In this document: piece after piece, positions 43,382 to 52,449 of the stretch
Layout of the letters: each line of letters begins with the position of its first letter
Numbering within the stretch: the stretch's first letter is position 1
DNA from: Sulfuricurvum sp.
GTDB lineage: Bacteria; Campylobacterota; Campylobacteria; Campylobacterales; Sulfurimonadaceae
NCBI GenBank assembly: GCA_024637295.1
Contig: JAGXFL010000008.1
Span: 120,976-184,975 of the forward strand
DNA: 64,000 bases
Direction of reading: 5' to 3'
Position numbers and translations under genes: made by a program
Notes under the pieces: generated by a model
The model's database searches: none
Told to the model about the DNA's origin: nothing
What the model saw: only the letters and a program-made list of their open reading frames with translations

Positions 43382-44181
43382 ATTTGGCCTTTGTATTGTT
43401 CGTCTAAACGGGTGATTTTATCAAGCAGGGATTGATAGTTTCTATGATTGATATAGCGGGTGGTTGCGTAATACAAAAGTGCGTATTTCATATAAGGGAT
43501 GAAATTGACAAAACTAACTCCAGAGTTATAGTGTGAGAGTAACAAAGATACTTTGGAATGCTCATCTTCCCCATCCAAGCACCACGAAACAGCAACGACG
43601 GCCAGATCAAACAAGAAATCTCCCTCACACGCGTCGATAAAATCAAAAACACCGCTTAGTTCATCATTTGTAAAGAGAACATTGTCCAAAAATAGGTCGC
43701 CATGTATCACCCCGTCGCACGACAGTTGTATGCCAATAGAGTCAAATATCTTCTGAAATGGAAGGTATTGCGTTTGATCGATAAGCGATTGTAAGCGCTT
43801 TGGCTCAAATAGTGGGATGTTAGTGGAAGTGAGTCCGACTGTTTGTTCATGAAAACGGCGCATGAACGTGGCAATTTGAACGATATGCGTCTCCTTGGCT
43901 TTTGTGAGACTTTTACCGGGTATCTTCGCATACATGACACAAGGCTTTTTGTGAATAAAAAAAACATCGCTGTTATGTTTAGTAACAGGGAGATGAGAGA
44001 GGGTTAAGAGTAAATTTCTCTCTTCTAAAACAGTTTTTTCAGAGGCGGATTCAAACAGTTTGAGTACACCACGGTCGGTCATATAGACACTGTCGCTGAC
44101 ACCGTCTTGTGTCGGAAGCAGGGTACCGCATTTTATCGCCAAAGGCACATCGTTGAGAGTAAGAGACGTTTTGACACCCAT
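43378..44181 (-). CDS. Aminoglycoside phosphotransferase/choline kinase-fold kinase of the B12 operon
   Basis: A 267-aa small-molecule kinase of the APH/ChoK fold (the fold of homoserine kinase II). The N-lobe has a Lys in KLFESASEKTVLEERN-like positions; the catalytic loop is IHGDLFLDNVLF near 153 and the metal-binding DFIDACEGDFLFDLA motif near 170. The substrate is not visible in the sequence. In this operon the only obvious missing small-molecule kinase is an L-threonine (or related amino alcohol) kinase feeding CobD, usually done by PduX or BluE in other bacteria. That makes threonine kinase the leading hypothesis; salvage of ribazole is an alternative. It overlaps bluB by 4 bases and btuC by 1. 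Confidence 0.8.
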   Translation of the reverse strand: MGVKTSLTLNDVPLAIKCGTLLPTQDGVSDSVYMTDRGVLKLFESASEKTVLEERNLLLTLSHLPVTKHNSDVFFIHKKPCVMYAKIPGKSLTKAKETHIVQIATFMRRFHEQTVGLTSTNIPLFEPKRLQSLIDQTQYLPFQKIFDSIGIQLSCDGVIHGDLFLDNVLFTNDELSGVFDFIDACEGDFLFDLAVVAVSWCLDGEDEHSKVSLLLSHYNSGVSFVNFIPYMKYALLYYATTRYINHRNYQSLLDKITRLDEQYKGQI

Positions 44182-45134
44182 CAGTGAGTACGATTTCGAT
44201 GTAAGATCAAATAGATGAAAAAGGGCCCGCCTACCAACGATGTAATGACACCAATAGGAATATCCGAAGAGGCCCCAAGATTTCTGGCGATAAGATCACA
44301 TAAGACCAAAAAGACGCCGCCATAAAAAAATGTTGGAAAGATAAGTTGATCGCTGCTTTTTTGATACAGTGTTTTGATGATGTGCGGAACGATCAGCCCG
44401 ACAAAACCAATAGGTCCTATGATACTCACACACACGGCAGTTGCAAGTGATGTCAGTAGTAATAACATGATAGTGAGTCTTCCTACTTCTATCCCTTTAA
44501 GAAAAGCAAAATCAAGTGATGCCAGAAGAAGTTTTAATTCTGTACGATAAAAGAAAATGGCACTTAAAAGGAGGATAGATGCTATGCACACGGGGTAGAC
44601 CAAATCAAAACCGATAATATTTAAACTCCCCATTGTAAAGCGGACGATAGAGTAGCTTTGTGAAAAGTCACTGAGAAAAAACAGGACCATAAGTGCCGCC
44701 GAATAGAAAAAAGAGAGGGCAACTCCTACAAGTAGTAGAGAATTAGTTTGTGTCGTTTTAAGTGATCGTGAGATCAAGAACAAAATAAAAACTGTGAGTA
44801 GCGCTCCAGTAAAACTAAACAGATACTGCCAAAATACAGCTCCTGCAAAAAAGACGATGGCAATGGCGGTTCCCAACGTCGCCCCGCTAGCAACACCCAG
44901 AGTAAAAGGGGTAGTGAGTGGATTGCGAAACAGACTTTGAAATACCAATCCGGCAAGACTCAAAATGGCTCCGCTGAAAAAAGCGATTGTAACACGAGGA
45001 ATACGAAGTTCCCAAAAAAGGAGATACGAAGAGGAAGACTTGTCGAGCATATCATGGAAATTGAGATCGATCTGTCCAAAAAAGGGAGCAATAAAAATGA
45101 TAGCTATTGCGAGCAATAAACTAAAAGCTTTCAT
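44181..45134 (-). CDS. btuC: Vitamin B12 ABC transporter permease BtuC
   Basis: A 317-aa FecCD-family permease with about ten membrane helices. Family blocks visible are LRIPRVTIAFFSGAILSLAGLVFQ (split: LRIPRVTIAF and GAILSLAGLVFQ), RNPLTTPFTLGVASGATLG, and GPIGFVGLIVPHI near 240, the last being the ATPase-coupling region. Placed between btuD and the kinase gene in the B12 operon, with 14-base overlap to btuD. The family also transports siderophores, but context makes corrinoid the substrate. Confidence 0.9.
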   Translation of the reverse strand: MKAFSLLLAIAIIFIAPFFGQIDLNFHDMLDKSSSSYLLFWELRIPRVTIAFFSGAILSLAGLVFQSLFRNPLTTPFTLGVASGATLGTAIAIVFFAGAVFWQYLFSFTGALLTVFILFLISRSLKTTQTNSLLLVGVALSFFYSAALMVLFFLSDFSQSYSIVRFTMGSLNIIGFDLVYPVCIASILLLSAIFFYRTELKLLLASLDFAFLKGIEVGRLTIMLLLLTSLATAVCVSIIGPIGFVGLIVPHIIKTLYQKSSDQLIFPTFFYGGVFLVLCDLIARNLGASSDIPIGVITSLVGGPFFIYLILHRNRTH

Positions 45135-45834
45135 CGTAATTCACCACAAAGTTTCCCTCTATGTTTTTGACCGATTTGCCAAAATATTTTTGCAAATGGT
45201 TCGGCTCGAAAAACGTTTCACATTCTCCATGATAGTGAACCCTCCCCTCCTGTAAAAATAAAATGGGATATCCCAGTTTATAGGCCAAGTTTAGATCATG
45301 GGTAATGATGATCTTATTATGAAAACAAGAGCTGTTTTTTAACAGATCATAGACTCTGATCTTTTTTGCTTGATCAAGGTTTGCAGTTGGTTCATCAAAA
45401 ATAGTATAGAGTGCCTGATGGATCATCGCACCGGCTATTAGGAGCAAACCTGACTCGCCGCTGCTGAGTTTTTGACATTGCTTATTCTTGAGATGGGATA
45501 TCTCTAACAGTTCTAAAACAGTATCAGGATGAGTCGATGGAGTGTCTTTCACAACATTGAGCTTCAGATAATCGAATACGGTGAGATATTCATCGTAAAT
45601 GCTTAGTTTGGCAGGGACAAAGTTGAGATAACGGGCACGTTCACGTGAAGTGAGATGGGTGACTTTCTTGCCTTCCACATTTACATTATCAGTATGTATA
45701 AGATTACAGATCGCTTTTGCCAGAGTTGTCTTTCCGCTTCCGTTATTGCCTAAAAGCGTGAGGTTTTGATCACATGCAAGGCTAAAACTCACCTGTTTTA
45801 GAATTTGATGAGAAAGATTATCGACGTGCAGCAT
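45121..45834 (-). CDS. btuD: Vitamin B12 ABC transporter ATPase BtuD
   Basis: A 237-aa ATP-binding subunit. Walker A GNNGSGKTT is at 29-37, signature KLSSGESGLLLIAGAM near 120 (LSSGE in place of LSGGE), Walker B TIFDEPTANLD near 145, and H-loop IIITHDLNLAYKLGY near 175. It works with BtuC and BtuF to import corrinoids over the inner membrane. Overlaps: 17 bases with btuF upstream, 14 with btuC downstream. Confidence 0.9.
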   Translation of the reverse strand: MLHVDNLSHQILKQVSFSLACDQNLTLLGNNGSGKTTLAKAICNLIHTDNVNVEGKKVTHLTSRERARYLNFVPAKLSIYDEYLTVFDYLKLNVVKDTPSTHPDTVLELLEISHLKNKQCQKLSSGESGLLLIAGAMIHQALYTIFDEPTANLDQAKKIRVYDLLKNSSCFHNKIIITHDLNLAYKLGYPILFLQEGRVHYHGECETFFEPNHLQKYFGKSVKNIEGNFVVNYDESF

Positions 45835-46645
45835 CGGTTAAAAATCCTCTCATGTCACTTAAAAACAGTCCCAATCGTTGACTTGGATTGCTTGAGTAGC
45901 TTTTGTCTTCGACGTAGATCTTTTTATTTTTGACGGCATTGATTGGTAGTTTCATCCACGGATCGATCAAGGCCTCTTTCGTAAGTCCAAGTTCGTGAGT
46001 GTTTGGGGCAAGTAAAATGATGATATCCGGATTGATGGCAATGATGTTTTCAAGATTTAAAATAGGCTGCCCTTTTCGTTTGCTCTGTAAAGCATTACGG
46101 TTTCCGCTGGCTTGGATGATGTCTTCAAAATAGAGATTTTGTCCCGAAACATACAGAGGTTTTGAGAGATCGGTATTGTGGCCGAACACCATCAAAATCT
46201 TTTGATCTTTTACTATTCCCTTAAGAGAATGAAGTTTTTGATCGAGTTCGCTCACGATTTGTTTTCCCTTATTCTCTTTATTGACATATTGCGCAATAGA
46301 GTAGATGGACTGACGAATTGACGGATAAGAATCGATTTTAATCACCATAGTTTTGATACCAAGTTTTTTGAGCTTTTGTGCAAAATCGGCGTTATTTTCC
46401 TGCATGATCACCATCGAGGGATTGAGAGATAATATCTTTTCCAAAGAGGGGGAAAAATATCCACCCACTTTTGGTTTATATTTGGCTTGAGGAGGGTAGT
46501 TGCAAAACTCAGTATTTGCAATAATACTGTCCCCAACACCAAGAGCGTACAACGTCTCGTTGATAGCTGGAGACAGGGCGATGATCCGCTCATTGGCAAA
46601 CAGAATACCATGTACTAAAACGAGCAGGCATATTCTCAATAACAC
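45818..46645 (-). CDS. btuF: Periplasmic corrinoid-binding protein BtuF
   Basis: A 275-aa periplasmic binding protein with a signal peptide (MLLRICLLVLVHGILFA). The BtuF-like core is RIIALSPAINETLYALGVGDSIIANTEFC, with the TEFCNYPPQA region and KVGGYFSPSLEKILSLNPS further on; two lobes are linked by a long helix near 140, as in the FhuD/BtuF fold. It hands corrinoid to BtuCD. The start at 46645 overlaps the DUF4430 gene by 10 bases. A Cys (EFCNYPP) matches one of those in E. coli BtuF-like proteins. Confidence 0.9.
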   Translation of the reverse strand: MLLRICLLVLVHGILFANERIIALSPAINETLYALGVGDSIIANTEFCNYPPQAKYKPKVGGYFSPSLEKILSLNPSMVIMQENNADFAQKLKKLGIKTMVIKIDSYPSIRQSIYSIAQYVNKENKGKQIVSELDQKLHSLKGIVKDQKILMVFGHNTDLSKPLYVSGQNLYFEDIIQASGNRNALQSKRKGQPILNLENIIAINPDIIILLAPNTHELGLTKEALIDPWMKLPINAVKNKKIYVEDKSYSSNPSQRLGLFLSDMRGFLTDAARR

Positions 46646-46980
46646 GCTTCGACCTTATAGACCCACAGCATACTTTTTGCATCTTTTAACGGATAGTTTT
46701 CGGCTGTCGTATGGACAGATTTACCATCGATGAGGTAAAACCAGCCAAACTTTCCAACCTGAGAAGTTACATCATCAATAGAGCGGACAAAAAGAAATTT
46801 TCCTGTTTTACTCGTTTGAACAGTACTCACCTGTTTAAGTACCTCAAGGGCACTCATACCAGGGGTATAGGTTGTTTGGATAACTTTATCGGGGCTACCG
46901 TTACCATAAAGAATGGTCACTTCGATATCGTTAGCAAAGATACTTACGCATAATAGTAAGAGTACGCTGATAGTTTTCAT
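46636..46980 (-). CDS. Exported DUF4430 protein (transcobalamin/intrinsic-factor-like beta domain) in the B12 operon
   Basis: A 114-aa secreted protein: signal peptide MKTISVLLLLCVSIFA then a single beta-grasp-like domain of ~95 residues with TYTPGMSALEVLKQVSTV, FLFVRSIDDV, FGWFYLIDGKSV and a C-terminal AKSMLWVYKVEACY strand. This is the DUF4430 pattern (GxTALdaL...W.y.vNG....), a domain also found as the C-terminal beta domain of animal intrinsic factor and transcobalamin. It sits between btuB and btuF, overlapping btuB's stop by 1 base (TAATG) and btuF by 10. A periplasmic corrinoid-binding or handover role is the natural inference. The start is ATG 46980; codons up to 47010 lie inside btuB. 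Confidence 0.82.
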   Translation of the reverse strand: MKTISVLLLLCVSIFANDIEVTILYGNGSPDKVIQTTYTPGMSALEVLKQVSTVQTSKTGKFLFVRSIDDVTSQVGKFGWFYLIDGKSVHTTAENYPLKDAKSMLWVYKVEACY

Positions 46981-48803
46981 TAGAATGACGCTTTCAATCC
47001 TAGATACCAAGACTGCGGAGATGTTGCATATCCATCTACACTTTGATAGTATTTGTTAGTAATATTGTCGATTTTAGCATAAAGCTGAATCGAATTACTC
47101 AGATCGTAATTAACGACGGCCCCGAATAAAGAATAGCACCCGGTTTGAGCCCCAGCTCGATTGTCGCTATTGTATCGTGTCCCAACATATTCTCCATTTA
47201 GCCCTAGATGCCATTTATGGATACCGTAATAATCAAGCGCAAATTTTGCGTCTTCTTTGGGTCGTCGTTTTAGTTCTTGCCCTTGTTGATTGTCAAAGCT
47301 CGTTAGATAAGTATATCCGGCACTTCCTAACAAGTCGTCGAGTATCTTCCCTTTGTAAGCAAGCTCACACCCTTTAAAAGTACTGGTTCCGTCTAAATTT
47401 TCATACACGCCCGCATTCCATTGAATCAGATCTTTGACATGGTTGGTAAAATAGGTCGCAGTGAAGTTCTTGTAACCTATTGTTGCATCAAAACTCTTAC
47501 TGTTTTCAGGTTTTAGATTCGTATTAGGTGTTCCCCATGGATTCATGATTTGCATAAGATTTGGAGAGGTATAGGCGGTTCCATAGTTTATGCTTACAAA
47601 GAGATCTTTTAGGATCGTATATTTAGCACCTGCTTTACCCGTTGTCTTTCCACCAAAATTGCTATAGTTATCTCTTCGAAGACTTTCTGTGAGGATCAAA
47701 TCTTTCATTGTATTTGAGTTAGTGAGATAGGCAGCGTGAGATGTTGTTGTATCGGTGTTTACTCCTCCATTTCCTTTAACATAGTCAACATCGAATGTCT
47801 CTTTTGAGATACCTGCAACCAGTAAGTCATTCTCTCGATAATGGAATTGATCGTTTAGTTCTATTTGGGTGGTTTGGCCATTAAAGACTTTAACGCTGGA
47901 AGCAGAAGTAGTATCTACTTCATCACGCTTGAACTGGGATAGATTTGTTTTAACAGAAAGGGTATGTTGACCTAATTTTTTATCGTATGTTATACCGTAC
48001 AGTTGCGTTTTGACATCACTGTGCTGAGTACTGTTAGGAAGTGAAGTGGATGTATCATAATTGCTTAATGCGCTTATATCGGTATAAAGCACTTCTACGG
48101 TATCTGTAGCGGTCGGACGTACGTGACCTATAAGGTTCAGTGTCGTATTCGCATAGGGGTCTTTTTCATAATTATCGATGTCTGTTCCATATGGGGCAAC
48201 GGTTGTAAAACTGTCACTCATAATCCGCTCTACAGCTAGTTTTAGGTCATAGATACCTGTTTTATGAGATACGTATCCACCCCATTTATTCGTTCCAAAA
48301 CTTCCTTTTTCGAGAGTGACTCCTGAGCGAGTGCCGTCTTGTGCTGTTTTGGTGATAATATTGATAACGCCGGCACTTGCATCAGACCCCCATATTCCTG
48401 ATTGAGCCCCTTTGATTACTTCGATACGTTCTATATCACTTATCATGAGGTGAGAAAATTGGGCTCCGGTTGTTGAGGAAGGATTTTGATAGCGGATACC
48501 ATTAATAAGCACTAAAGTCTTACTATTTTCCATCCCTCGCAAGTAGATATCTTGGGTTGATCCTAATCCGCCGCTGCTTGTAATGCTAATGCCAGGAAGA
48601 GAATTTATCGCTTCTGCGACAGTGGTGTAGTGTTTTTCTTCAATTTCATCTGCAGTGATAACGTTGATATTAGCGGTCAAAGTGCTTTGTGATTGTTCGG
48701 ATTTTGTAGCAGTTATTATAATTGGATCGACAGTAAGAGTCTGGGCTCCTAATGAGGCAACAAGTGTTGCGGACAGCGACAGTGATAGGGTGTGTTTAAA
48801 CAT
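46980..48803 (-). CDS. btuB: TonB-dependent vitamin B12 receptor BtuB
   Basis: A 607-aa TonB-dependent outer-membrane receptor. A signal peptide (MFKHTLSLSLSATLVASLGA) is followed by DPIIITATKSEQSQS, the TonB box region (IIITAT). The plug domain covers ~45-150, with GISITSSGGLG, YLRGMENSKTLVLINGIR and EVIKGAQSGIWGSDASAGVINI. A 22-strand barrel ends in LGLKASF. BtuB-like size and its place at the head of the B12 operon make corrinoid the substrate. Its ATG follows CCAAGGACACTC (AAGGA at 8-base spacing). A ~220-nt leader precedes it. Confidence 0.92.
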   Translation of the reverse strand: MFKHTLSLSLSATLVASLGAQTLTVDPIIITATKSEQSQSTLTANINVITADEIEEKHYTTVAEAINSLPGISITSSGGLGSTQDIYLRGMENSKTLVLINGIRYQNPSSTTGAQFSHLMISDIERIEVIKGAQSGIWGSDASAGVINIITKTAQDGTRSGVTLEKGSFGTNKWGGYVSHKTGIYDLKLAVERIMSDSFTTVAPYGTDIDNYEKDPYANTTLNLIGHVRPTATDTVEVLYTDISALSNYDTSTSLPNSTQHSDVKTQLYGITYDKKLGQHTLSVKTNLSQFKRDEVDTTSASSVKVFNGQTTQIELNDQFHYRENDLLVAGISKETFDVDYVKGNGGVNTDTTTSHAAYLTNSNTMKDLILTESLRRDNYSNFGGKTTGKAGAKYTILKDLFVSINYGTAYTSPNLMQIMNPWGTPNTNLKPENSKSFDATIGYKNFTATYFTNHVKDLIQWNAGVYENLDGTSTFKGCELAYKGKILDDLLGSAGYTYLTSFDNQQGQELKRRPKEDAKFALDYYGIHKWHLGLNGEYVGTRYNSDNRAGAQTGCYSLFGAVVNYDLSNSIQLYAKIDNITNKYYQSVDGYATSPQSWYLGLKASF

Positions 48804-49034
48804 GAGTGTCCTTGGATAAGTGTAATAATGGTTGAGTTAAGGAGACTCTTTGGCGGTGAGACAGTAGAATAGGTGTGAATAGGATGAGTGGGACAGATCC
48901 ACTCGATACGAGTGAAATTTTGTAGCATGCGAACTGCCGAAGCATACGCCTGAATAGCGGCAAGAGAAAAGTAAGTTTTACCAAACCCTTTAGGTGCTTG
49001 CATTATCCGCCTTTTAAAAATTTAGCGGATTATA
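48804..49034 (-). promoter_or_regulatory. Promoter and long leader of the B12 operon, no classical B12 box
   Basis: On the minus strand a TATAAT -10 box lies at 49034-49029, overlapped by an inverted repeat GCGGAT/ATCCGC (49025-49030 and 49005-49010, 14-base spacer). The predicted leader (about 49022-48804) holds a small reading frame with a good ribosome site starting at 49003, and a perfect hairpin CACTCG-TAT-CGAGTG at 48900-48914. The leader is pyrimidine-rich near its end. I could not find the AGYCAGGAGACCTGCC-type B12 box of known cobalamin riboswitches. Confidence 0.45.
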
Positions 49035-49044
49035 GCAAAGATTT

Positions 49045-50622
49045 TTAGGATTTAAAATGTCCAAGTTGTGTGTTAAGGTTTGTAGCAGCAAGGTAAAGTT
49101 CGTTGGCGATATCAGAGACTTGTTTGATTTCGCTTTGATTGTGTTCAGAAAGAGTAGACATTTCCGAGACTTTAGAGATGATGTCTTTAATCTTAACAGC
49201 CATGTTTTCAGATGTTTCAACACTTTTTTGGCTGGTTGAGACATTGGTATTGAGTGCAGTGGTCGTTGAATCTATTTTAGCATCAATCTCTTGAGAACGC
49301 TCACCCAGTCTTGAGATATTTTCACTGTTGGCGTTCATCATATCCGATGAGTCTGAGATTGATTGGATGACAACGGAGATAATAGAGTTGATTTCAGTCA
49401 AGCTTTTTTGTGTACGTTCAGCAAGCTTACGTACTTCGTCCGCAACAACGGCAAATCCGCGTCCATGTTCACCGGCACGGGCAGCTTCGATGGCAGCGTT
49501 AAGGGCAAGAAGATTGGTTTGATCTGCAATATCGGAGATAATACTCAAAACACCGCTAACGCTTGATGCTTCACTGGAGAGCTGCGCAAAACGTTCACCT
49601 AAATCGTTACTCATTTGGGTAGCATTGTAGATTTCGTTGGTAATGATATGGGCAATGGCACGAACGCTTTCGAGTTCTTTAGCGCTGCTGCGTGTGTTTT
49701 CCAGCGTATCGCGAGCCATGTCTACGCTCTGCGTGAGTGAATGTCCGATCTCAGAAGCGGTATCATTGGCATTTTGCGCAAGGGTATTGGCTTTTTCAGA
49801 TTGTTGAAATAAATTGGTTGCGGATGTATTGAGAGATGCTGTTGATTTTACCGCGGCGCTTGTGATCTCTTTGGTGCCATTGATGGTGACTTGTATCTTT
49901 TCGATAAACGTATTGACATAACCGCTGGCAGTACCGATTTCATCTCTTGGATTTAAGATAGGCAGCCGCTTAGTCAAGTCTCCATTACCATGGGCGAGGT
50001 CGGCAGACACATGATCGAGTTCTTCAATGGGCCCTAGGATGCTTCTTCCTGAAACATAGTTGATGGTGATAAGGATGGCGGTTAACACAGTACCCAAAAA
50101 GAGAAACCATTTGAAAAAACTCGCTTTTAGAGCATCAAAATAATCAGCTTTGTTGATTCCAGGGATCACCCACATATCCCATGCCGGGATATAGCGGTAT
50201 GCAGCGATTTTATCTTGCGCTGTCGTAGCAGAGATATATTCGTAAATCCCGCCGGCTTTGTCTGCACGGATATGGTCTATGTAGTCGTGCCCTGACTTGT
50301 TTTTACCTTCATCTTCAGGCTTTGGATGGATGGTCATGACGCCAGCGGAATTGATGAAGTAAACGTAACCGCTTGCACCTACTTTGATGCTTTTGATTCC
50401 GTCTTTAAAATCGGTCTCTGCATAAGCGTTTGGTTCAACTTTTGCAATGTAATTGACATTTTTTTCCAATGCATCGGCAACGGTTATCAGATCGTTGGTC
50501 ATAATTTCGTGTATGGAGCTAGTAGCGATGAAGTATGCTACAATGACACTCACTAAAATGGCACCTACAGCGGCTACAAGGTTGAAAATAAATTTAGATT
50601 TGATGGTATTAAATACAGCCAT
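49045..50622 (-). CDS. Methyl-accepting chemotaxis protein with single Cache sensor
   Basis: A 525-aa transmembrane chemoreceptor. Helix 1 is near 13-33 and helix 2 near 165-187. In between is a ~130-residue sCache-type domain ([22 protein letters not shown] and the [16 protein letters not shown] end), which usually binds small carboxylic acids. A HAMP-like linker follows ([20 protein letters not shown]). The signalling hairpin lies near 355-400 ([39 protein letters not shown]). No C-terminal CheR pentapeptide is present. It stands alone upstream of the B12 operon. Confidence 0.93.
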   Translation of the reverse strand: MAVFNTIKSKFIFNLVAAVGAILVSVIVAYFIATSSIHEIMTNDLITVADALEKNVNYIAKVEPNAYAETDFKDGIKSIKVGASGYVYFINSAGVMTIHPKPEDEGKNKSGHDYIDHIRADKAGGIYEYISATTAQDKIAAYRYIPAWDMWVIPGINKADYFDALKASFFKWFLFLGTVLTAILITINYVSGRSILGPIEELDHVSADLAHGNGDLTKRLPILNPRDEIGTASGYVNTFIEKIQVTINGTKEITSAAVKSTASLNTSATNLFQQSEKANTLAQNANDTASEIGHSLTQSVDMARDTLENTRSSAKELESVRAIAHIITNEIYNATQMSNDLGERFAQLSSEASSVSGVLSIISDIADQTNLLALNAAIEAARAGEHGRGFAVVADEVRKLAERTQKSLTEINSIISVVIQSISDSSDMMNANSENISRLGERSQEIDAKIDSTTTALNTNVSTSQKSVETSENMAVKIKDIISKVSEMSTLSEHNQSEIKQVSDIANELYLAATNLNTQLGHFKS

Positions 50623-50736
50623 AAGGGATTGCCCTGCCTTTTTGGATCCATTTACCGTGTAAAACGATAAGTGTTATGTGCTATTGTAGTTCTCTTTTGA
50701 TAAAGCGCTTCTGAAACAAGGATAAGACTTACATTT

Positions 50737-52074
50737 ATGAAATTTTCACATTTAGAACAGATCGTCCATTATTTGCAACAGTTTAAGCAAATCAATAATG
50801 CGTATCGCCTCAGTGATACGCAAATTCGTCTGGTTTTTGATAATAATTGTGTGCTGACATTTGAAATGCGACGGGATAATCCCAGTATATTTATGGCGCC
50901 GACGGCCGAGCGTGGAAAAATGTATCAGGCTCCGTTTGACGTGTTGCTCTCCAAGCGATTTTCCCGTTCGACAATCCAATCCGTCACCTTGCATAACAAT
51001 GACAAACTAATCCGTATTATCGTCAGTCAAAGCGGCTCATATAAAAGTGAAATAACGATTTTACAGCTGGAATTTACCGGAAAACACACCAATGCGATTC
51101 TTTTGGACAAAGACGAAACGGTACTGGAAGCACTGCGTCATGTGGATGCAGAGATTTCCATCCGTACCGTAAGGGTTGGACAGACACTGATCAATCCACC
51201 ATCACCGTCATTCACTCCTAAATCATATCCAATCGCAGATGTTGAGCAGTTCTTACAAGAGGCGTATGCTCACTACAGTAACGGAGTTTTAGAGAGACTC
51301 AAGGGTGAAAAATCGGCTCTGATCCTCAAGCGGCTTGAACAATTGAAAACACATCTATCACAGCTTGAGGATGAAGAGCAACTGAATACAGAGGCTCTAA
51401 AATCGCAACATACGGGACATTTGATATTGGCTAACTTGCAGAGTATAAAAGGGTATGAAACGCATATTAAGCTTGATGATTTTGACGGAACGGCTATCGA
51501 ATTTGACGTTCCATCCGGCTGTCGGGATGCCAGCTCAATGGCACAGCTGTTTTTTAAACGTTCCAAAAAAGCAAAACAAAAAGCACTTGGATTGTACAAA
51601 GAACGCGAAAATCTGGGAGAAAAAATTCGGCATATCGAGCTGTTTGTGCAAACAATCAAGGAAGCTAAGAGCCCTGAAGAGATTGCATTGCTGTTTCCAC
51701 CTAAGGTTGTGGGGACCAAAGCAAAACCCACAACAAAACCTTTAGATAGCATTGCAGAGTTTTGGATTGAAGGACATAAAGTATCGCTGGGAAAAAGTGA
51801 AAAAGGGAACATCCAGCTGTTGCAAAACTCACGTGCACGGGATATTTGGATGCACTTAAAAGATCGTCCATCCGCTCACGTTATCATCACTACGGATAAG
51901 CAGCAGTTAAATGACAAAATACTGCAGGCGGCAGCGAAGTTGTGCGTTGATTTTTCGGTATTTGAAAAAGGGCGCTATTTGGTCGATTATACTCCACGAC
52001 GTGATGTCAAAGTTCAAAGCAAAGCCAATGTCCTCTACACGGATGCAAAAACGATCACAGTGGATAAAGGGTAG
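50737..52074 (+). CDS. NFACT-family RNA-binding protein (RqcH/FbpA-like)
   Basis: A 445-aa protein with an NFACT N-terminal domain (~1-170; SHLEQIVHYLQQF, IFMAPTAERG, LEFTGKHTNAILLD), a central helical coiled region (~190-320), and the NFACT-R domain with ARDIWMHLKDRPSAHVIITT near 371. NFACT proteins such as RqcH bind stalled 50S-peptidyl-tRNA and add Ala tails in ribosome quality control. The residues of the catalytic-like DxR and EW motifs in RqcH were not checked. Shorter (445) than Bacillus RqcH (570), as is usual in this phylum. First gene of an apparent operon through tsaD. Confidence 0.85.
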   Translation: MKFSHLEQIVHYLQQFKQINNAYRLSDTQIRLVFDNNCVLTFEMRRDNPSIFMAPTAERGKMYQAPFDVLLSKRFSRSTIQSVTLHNNDKLIRIIVSQSGSYKSEITILQLEFTGKHTNAILLDKDETVLEALRHVDAEISIRTVRVGQTLINPPSPSFTPKSYPIADVEQFLQEAYAHYSNGVLERLKGEKSALILKRLEQLKTHLSQLEDEEQLNTEALKSQHTGHLILANLQSIKGYETHIKLDDFDGTAIEFDVPSGCRDASSMAQLFFKRSKKAKQKALGLYKERENLGEKIRHIELFVQTIKEAKSPEEIALLFPPKVVGTKAKPTTKPLDSIAEFWIEGHKVSLGKSEKGNIQLLQNSRARDIWMHLKDRPSAHVIITTDKQQLNDKILQAAAKLCVDFSVFEKGRYLVDYTPRRDVKVQSKANVLYTDAKTITVDKG

Positions 52075-52098
52075 TTTCGAGAACAAAGGGGGAGCGCA

Positions 52099-52404
52099 AT
52101 GGCAATAGGTCCTGTTGGAAATACGATTTATGTTAATCAGCAAATGGCGAGCGTGGCCAGCGATAAAAACGTACAATTGAATCGTTTCGAACTTCAGGCA
52201 TTGGCGGCACAGCTCATTTTGCAAGAGCAAGAAACCGAGGTACAAGAAGTCCGCCCTGCCGAAGAAAACCAAAAAACCGATTCTGACCGTGAACACGCCA
52301 AAGAACAAGCTGAACAAGAAGAGAAACGTTCTGCACATCAAGAGGGTGAACCTGCCGATGAGGAAGAGGTAAAACCGCTTCATATTTTAGATATTAAAGT
52401 GTGA
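52099..52404 (+). CDS. Small acidic hypothetical protein
   Basis: A 101-aa soluble protein with no known domain. The first ~45 residues look ordered (VGNTIYVNQQMASVASDKN, then RFELQALAAQLILQEQE). The rest is Glu/Lys/Gln-rich and probably disordered or coiled coil, ending PLHILDIKV, a hydrophobic C-terminal strand. GGGGGAG is 7 bases before the ATG. It lies 24 bases after the NFACT gene and before cdsA. The N-terminal VNQQMASVAS pattern resembles small proteins of Campylobacterota that I cannot name. No function assigned. Confidence 0.75.
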   Translation: MAIGPVGNTIYVNQQMASVASDKNVQLNRFELQALAAQLILQEQETEVQEVRPAEENQKTDSDREHAKEQAEQEEKRSAHQEGEPADEEEVKPLHILDIKV

Positions 52405-52449
52405 TTACGCTATACTCGCGATTAATGACTATACAGTAGGATACTAAAG

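Noticed and set aside
48804..49034. Cobalamin riboswitch upstream of btuB
   Set aside because: No B12 box of the AGYCAGGAGACCTGCC type or GCCACTG-like core was found by eye; reported instead as an unexplained leader.
51273..51812. 179-codon open frame on the minus strand inside the NFACT gene
   Set aside because: Antisense shadow; Ser/Cys-rich composition and no plausible start signal.
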